From contig JAPKAW010000059.1 of NCBI GenBank assembly GCA_028825055.1, forward strand, positions 1 through 9,914: DNA of 9,914 bases. The letters are read 5' to 3'. The stretch comes from Flavobacteriales bacterium. GTDB taxonomy: Bacteria; Bacteroidota; Bacteroidia; Flavobacteriales_D; Sanyastnellaceae. The notes below the pieces were generated by a model. The model searched no databases and was not told where the DNA came from. It saw only the letters and a program-made list of their open reading frames with translations. Positions 6,508 through 9,914 of this stretch are shown here, piece after piece; the first letter of the stretch is position 1, and every line of letters begins with the position of its first letter. The position numbers were made by a program, and so were the translations under genes.

Positions 6508-8499
6508 ATGCAGAGGGTTAACATTACATCGATTTACTCCCACGCCGTCTTGGTAATGGTGGTTTGTTGGGCAGTTGGATCATGCAGTCTTGCCGCAGCT
6601 CAGACAGGGAGTATACAGCAGATTGAGGCTGAAGAGGGACCGGCATTAATTGAGCAAGAGCGGGATTTGAAATTTGTAGCAATGCCGGCGAGAAGTAGGA
6701 GTTTGAGTCAAGTTGGGAGTCCAATTCTGACGAGGGGAGGAAGCATGTCCTTGCCATTTTTTGACGACTTCTCCACGCCTTCTTTGCCGGATGCGCAAGG
6801 AGCCGGATATGAAATGTACCATCGTTGGTCGGACGCATCAGCACGTATCACTCAAACATTTGCCTTGGACGCACCAAGCATTGGTGTGGCTACTTTGGAC
6901 GGGCTGGATGCCACAGGGTATCCATACAGCTTTGTCGACGTGAACACCCCTGGATGGTGTGATACGTTAACTTCATTGCCTCTAGCGCTCAATGGGTACT
7001 TCCCGGAATCCAATGTATTCCTGATGTTTTATGTAGAAGGAGGAGGGATTGGGAACGCTCCAGAGCCTTTTGAAGACAAATTAATTTTGGAGTTTAAGTC
7101 CGTGGACGATGTTTCAGGAGAGATATTTTGGAACGAAGTGTGGTCAACCGATAGTGTTTCATCGGCTTCTTTTGAACGCTTTTTCGTACCCGTCGACCAG
7201 CCGATGCATTTGGTGAATGGGTTTCAATTTCGCTTCCGGAATTACGGGGCGATGGGAGGCAACGTTGATTTGTGGCATATCGATTATGTACTTTTAAATG
7301 ACCAGATTGACCCTCAAACATTCCAAGTAGTCAGTGAAGTGGCTATTACACGACCAGAGAACACCTTGCTTCGTGATTTCACCCGTATGCCTTGGACTCA
7401 TTTTCAAGAAAACCCGGTATTCTTTATGCGTGACAGCGTGACACTTTTACAACGCAATTTGAGTACGTCACAAGCGGACAACGTGTTTACTGGATTTTCG
7501 ATCCGTTTTGAAGACAACGCAACGGAATACCCGAATTTCTTTCAAAACACCAATGTGCTCCCTGAAAGTGTTTTTACCACAGGGATGTATATTGGAAACA
7601 ATCCGCAAGGAGATGATTTTGTCTTCGACAACTCCGTGAATGATACGTGTGCCACTTTTGATGTAAGCTTCTGGGAAAGTAGTATCGGACTGCTTCATAC
7701 AGAGAAGGTGGGAGTGGTGGACAACGATAGTATTGTATTTCAGCAAGTCTTCGCTAATGATTACGCTTATGATGATGGCTCAGCTGAAAAAGCATATTCC
7801 TTGACATCGACAGGTGCAAAGTTGGCAGTTCGTTTCCCAATCGCAGAGCCGGACACCTTGCTTGGATTAGCAATCCACTTTACGCCGTATTACACCAATT
7901 CTGATTTGGAAACATTTTTGCTTCGGGCCTGGAGTGATAGCTTAGGATTGCCCGCTCAAGAACTTGGAGAAAATTACCAGTTTCATACCCCTCAATATTT
8001 CACGGATGGCTATGATTTGTTCGCCTTCTACGCATATGATGAACCGATACCCGTCGAAGGGATTGTTCACGTGGGGCTTGTTCAGGCAAACGATGCCCTT
8101 CTGAATTTTGGGTTGGATAAAAACACCAACGCCAATTTGGGCGAAGTGCATTATCAATTGGGACTTGGAGGCTCTTGGATTTTATCTGAAATTCCGGGTA
8201 CGGTGATGATTCGACCCGTTCTGCGTGCAGGTAAAGAGGAAATATGGTCTACAGTCGGGGAAACCAATGTTTTGGACCAGGGGCTTTTCGTATACCCCAA
8301 TCCATCTTCACCCGGTGTCCTCAATGCACTGATTCAGCTCCCAGGAAATTGGGAGTTGTGGAATGCGCAGGGTCAATTAGTCGATGCAGGAAATTGGGTC
8401 ACCAAAGGATTGCATTCTATTTCAACGAATGATTGTGCTCCAGGAATGTATATTCTCCGGCACAGCGAAGGGTTCTCAGCACGTGTTCTGATTCAATAA
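6508..8499 (+). CDS. T9SS type A sorting domain-containing secreted protein, function unknown
   Basis: The 663-residue product starts with a signal peptide (1 to about 31, probable cleavage at AAA-Q). A domain at about 82-265 starts with LPFFDDFS, contains SIGVATLDGLD (124-134), and ends with FRFRNYG (241-247) and DLWHIDYVLL (254-263). Its pattern suggests an all-beta, jelly-roll-like domain seen in Bacteroidota secreted proteins, but I cannot assign an activity. A second beta-rich region follows (about 270-580), with AYDDGSAEKAY at 420-430. The end, from about 592, is a T9SS type A sorting domain: VYPNPSS (595-601), GQLVDAG (622-628), PGMYILR (646-652), and a short basic/hydrophobic terminus. 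The type IX system would carry the protein across the outer membrane and remove or anchor this domain. It lies 12 nt after the PASTA gene, and its stop is 1 nt before rluD, so it is very probably co-transcribed with both. No enzyme motif is recognised. Confidence 0.9.
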   Translation: MQRVNITSIYSHAVLVMVVCWAVGSCSLAAAQTGSIQQIEAEEGPALIEQERDLKFVAMPARSRSLSQVGSPILTRGGSMSLPFFDDFSTPSLPDAQGAGYEMYHRWSDASARITQTFALDAPSIGVATLDGLDATGYPYSFVDVNTPGWCDTLTSLPLALNGYFPESNVFLMFYVEGGGIGNAPEPFEDKLILEFKSVDDVSGEIFWNEVWSTDSVSSASFERFFVPVDQPMHLVNGFQFRFRNYGAMGGNVDLWHIDYVLLNDQIDPQTFQVVSEVAITRPENTLLRDFTRMPWTHFQENPVFFMRDSVTLLQRNLSTSQADNVFTGFSIRFEDNATEYPNFFQNTNVLPESVFTTGMYIGNNPQGDDFVFDNSVNDTCATFDVSFWESSIGLLHTEKVGVVDNDSIVFQQVFANDYAYDDGSAEKAYSLTSTGAKLAVRFPIAEPDTLLGLAIHFTPYYTNSDLETFLLRAWSDSLGLPAQELGENYQFHTPQYFTDGYDLFAFYAYDEPIPVEGIVHVGLVQANDALLNFGLDKNTNANLGEVHYQLGLGGSWILSEIPGTVMIRPVLRAGKEEIWSTVGETNVLDQGLFVYPNPSSPGVLNALIQLPGNWELWNAQGQLVDAGNWVTKGLHSISTNDCAPGMYILRHSEGFSARVLIQ

Positions 8500-8500
8500 T

Positions 8501-9577
8501 ATGGTAGAAGATTTACCGCCCGAGTTAGGGGCAGAAGAGACCGAGACCGAAGAGCTTTTTGAACACCACCGATTGGTAGCAGACGCAGGTCAGCAACCTC
8601 TTCGAGTCGATAAATTTGTATCGAATCTTATCGGTCAGATGTCTCGATCAAAGTTGCAGACGGCGGCAAAAGCAGGATATGTCCGTGTAAACGGCGAATC
8701 AGTTAAATCCAATTTTAAGGTAAAGAGTCAAGATGTTGTAACCGTAGAATTCCCCAAACCGGTTCAGATATTTAAACTGATACCGGAGCAGATGGACTTG
8801 GAAATTCTTCATGAGGATTCCGAAGTGCTCGTCTTAGTCAAACCAGCTGGTTTGGTGGTGCACCCTGGCAATGGGAACTATACTGGGACACTGGTGCATG
8901 GCGTTGCCTGGCATTTGATGCAACAACACGTTGAATTACCTCCAGATACATCAACCCCTTTAAAGCGAGATGATGATGTGGAGAGCATTCCACGACCAGG
9001 TTTGATCCACCGATTGGACAAGGACACGACCGGAGTGATGGTCCTTGGAAAGACTGAGCAGGCCATGGCCGACCTCAGCCTTCAGTTCTTTGAACGTACA
9101 GTAGAACGACGCTATCTGGCTTTGGTGTGGGGTGACTTGGATGAGGATGGCACCATTGAAGGGCACATAGGACGAAACCATCGAGACCGCAGGGTACAGA
9201 CTGTTTTTAAGGATGGTCATGAGGGCAAGCATGCTGTGACCCACTATTCCGTTTTGGAACGTCTTGGTCCAGTCACGCTGGTTGAATGCAAGCTTGAAAC
9301 GGGCCGCACCCACCAAATTCGAGTGCACATGCAGCATCTGGGACATCCGTTGTTTGGCGATGTTCAATACGGCGGTAACCGTCCAGTCAAGGGTGTCCTT
9401 GGGGGTAAATACCGCTCTTTCTTACACAATTGCTTTGAGATTCTTCCGAGACAGGCACTACATGCCCGTTCATTGGTGTTTACACACCCTGAAAGCTCGA
9501 AAAGAATGGCGTTTGAATCGCCCTTACCAGAAGACTTTGAGCAAATATTAGATCGTTGGCGATCGTACCTCGCTTGA
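8501..9577 (+). CDS. rluD: RluD-family 23S rRNA pseudouridine synthase
   Basis: Enzymes of this family isomerise uridines in 23S rRNA (RluD: 1911, 1915 and 1917 in helix 69, E. coli numbering) and act in the cytoplasm on maturing 50S subunits. The product has 358 residues. After an acidic N-terminal extension (1-30) comes an S4 RNA-binding domain (about 33-82: LRVDKFVSN, then YVRVNGESVKSN). The catalytic domain follows, with VKPAGLVVHPG (113-123), the active-site motif HRLDKDTTG (170-178, catalytic Asp173), RRYLALVWG (203-211) and GRTHQIRVHMQHLGHPLFGD (268-287). The combination of an S4 domain with the HRLDKDT motif favours RluD over RluA or TruC, but RluC-like specificity cannot be excluded. 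ATG 8501 is 1 nt after the preceding stop, pointing to translational coupling. The stop TGA lies inside the first unit of a short tandem duplication. Confidence 0.95.
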   Translation: MVEDLPPELGAEETETEELFEHHRLVADAGQQPLRVDKFVSNLIGQMSRSKLQTAAKAGYVRVNGESVKSNFKVKSQDVVTVEFPKPVQIFKLIPEQMDLEILHEDSEVLVLVKPAGLVVHPGNGNYTGTLVHGVAWHLMQQHVELPPDTSTPLKRDDDVESIPRPGLIHRLDKDTTGVMVLGKTEQAMADLSLQFFERTVERRYLALVWGDLDEDGTIEGHIGRNHRDRRVQTVFKDGHEGKHAVTHYSVLERLGPVTLVECKLETGRTHQIRVHMQHLGHPLFGDVQYGGNRPVKGVLGGKYRSFLHNCFEILPRQALHARSLVFTHPESSKRMAFESPLPEDFEQILDRWRSYLA

Positions 9578-9601
9578 TCGGCGTCGCTTGATTAACGGCG
9601 T
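9571..9601. repeat. Imperfect 14/17-bp tandem duplication at the convergent gene ends
   Basis: The first unit is CGCTTGATCGGCGT (9571-9584). The second is CGCTTGAT, an extra TAA, then CGGCGT (9585-9601). The two units match at all 14 shared positions. The first holds the rluD stop (TGA 9575-9577). The second holds the stop of the leftward gene (TTA on the plus strand, 9592-9594), which is formed only because of the extra three bases. Confidence 0.7.
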
Positions 9602-9914
9602 CTTGCGATGTGGTCCAAAGCGCGTTCAAAAGAAGTGCGCGTAGCGATTGATTTCGCGAACGTAAACTGGATCGTTCCGTATGAGTCGTTGGTCTCTGGA
9701 TTGCCCCGGTATGTGCCGCCTTCACTGTATCGGTGATTGCCAACATTTCCAGATCCTGGATCATTGATAGATGCAATAACAGCTTCGTTGGATTGGCTAC
9801 TAATCGCCTCTGCCAATGGGGTTAGCCCATTGGGGTCTGCGTACATGCCGGAAATATCATCTAAGTAATCGGTGAACGTCCCTCTCCACGATGCTTCCAT
9901 GCCCAAGGTCCAGC
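9592..9914 (-). CDS. C-terminal part of an outer-membrane beta-barrel protein (DUF6089-like), 5' end outside the window
   Basis: The frame is open to the right edge, giving 106 residues plus a partial codon; the true start lies beyond 9914. The visible part begins WTLGMEASWRGTFTDYLDD, followed by ISGMYADPN. From memory, a Trp-Thr-Leu-Gly strand followed by FTDYLDD-(V/I)-S-x-x-Y-x-D is characteristic of the C-terminal strands of small Bacteroidota outer-membrane barrels annotated as DUF6089 or 'outer membrane beta-barrel'. A later GNPETNDSYGTIQFTFAKS looks like the last loop and strand. The protein ends in a basic tail (HIARRR) rather than the terminal aromatic residue common in proteobacterial barrels. 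The gene converges on rluD, with 14 nt between the stops. Role beyond envelope localisation is unknown. Confidence 0.72.
   Translation of the reverse strand, partial: WTLGMEASWRGTFTDYLDDISGMYADPNGLTPLAEAISSQSNEAVIASINDPGSGNVGNHRYSEGGTYRGNPETNDSYGTIQFTFAKSIATRTSFERALDHIARRR

Noticed and set aside
6574..6585. Lipobox-like V-G-S-C in the signal peptide of the T9SS protein
   Set aside because: It lacks a typical Leu at -3, and a good signal peptidase I site (AAA-Q) follows five residues later; the T9SS sorting domain fits a soluble secreted protein better.
9551..9564. GATCG-TTGG-CGATC inverted repeat near the rluD end as a terminator
   Set aside because: The stem is only 5 bp, it lies within the coding region, and no T-run follows on either strand.

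Overview
The window looks like an ordinary chromosomal segment of a member of the Bacteroidota, most likely a marine or freshwater Flavobacteriales-type organism of moderate GC content. The evidence is a secreted protein with a C-terminal type IX secretion (T9SS) sorting domain, a large VPS10/Asp-box propeller protein of the kind common in this phylum, a FTDYLDD-type outer-membrane barrel fragment, a TAnnTTTG-like -7 promoter element, and starts that lack Shine-Dalgarno sequences. The genus cannot be named from the sequence.

Left part (1-3253, minus strand): three tightly packed genes read leftwards. They are dtd (D-aminoacyl-tRNA deacylase), a MazG-type nucleotide pyrophosphohydrolase whose start overlaps the dtd stop by ATGA, and, 3 nt later, a very large exported beta-propeller protein. 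The propeller gene runs off the left edge with 818 codons visible and no stop. It is the largest coding region in the window and is read without interruption.

Middle (3254-3391): a 138-nt divergent intergenic region. It carries a consensus -7 box for purL, a weaker candidate promoter for dtd, and a perfect 7-2-7 palindrome lying where the purL -33 element would be expected.

Right part (3392-9577, plus strand): four genes in a row with gaps of 53, 12 and 1 nt. They are purL (small, non-fused type), a single-pass membrane protein with three PASTA repeats, a 663-residue T9SS-exported protein of unknown function, and an RluD-family 23S rRNA pseudouridine synthase. The spacing suggests at least the last three are co-transcribed.

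Right edge (9592-9914, minus strand): the C-terminal part of a convergent outer-membrane beta-barrel gene that enters from beyond the window. A small imperfect tandem duplication at 9571-9601 contains the stop codons of both convergent genes.

I found no tRNA, rRNA, CRISPR array, insertion sequence or defence system. The less routine points are the gene arrangements (housekeeping enzymes directly coupled to exported proteins), the operator-like palindrome, the non-fused PurL and the 3'-end duplication. I see no convincing sign of a new molecular system.
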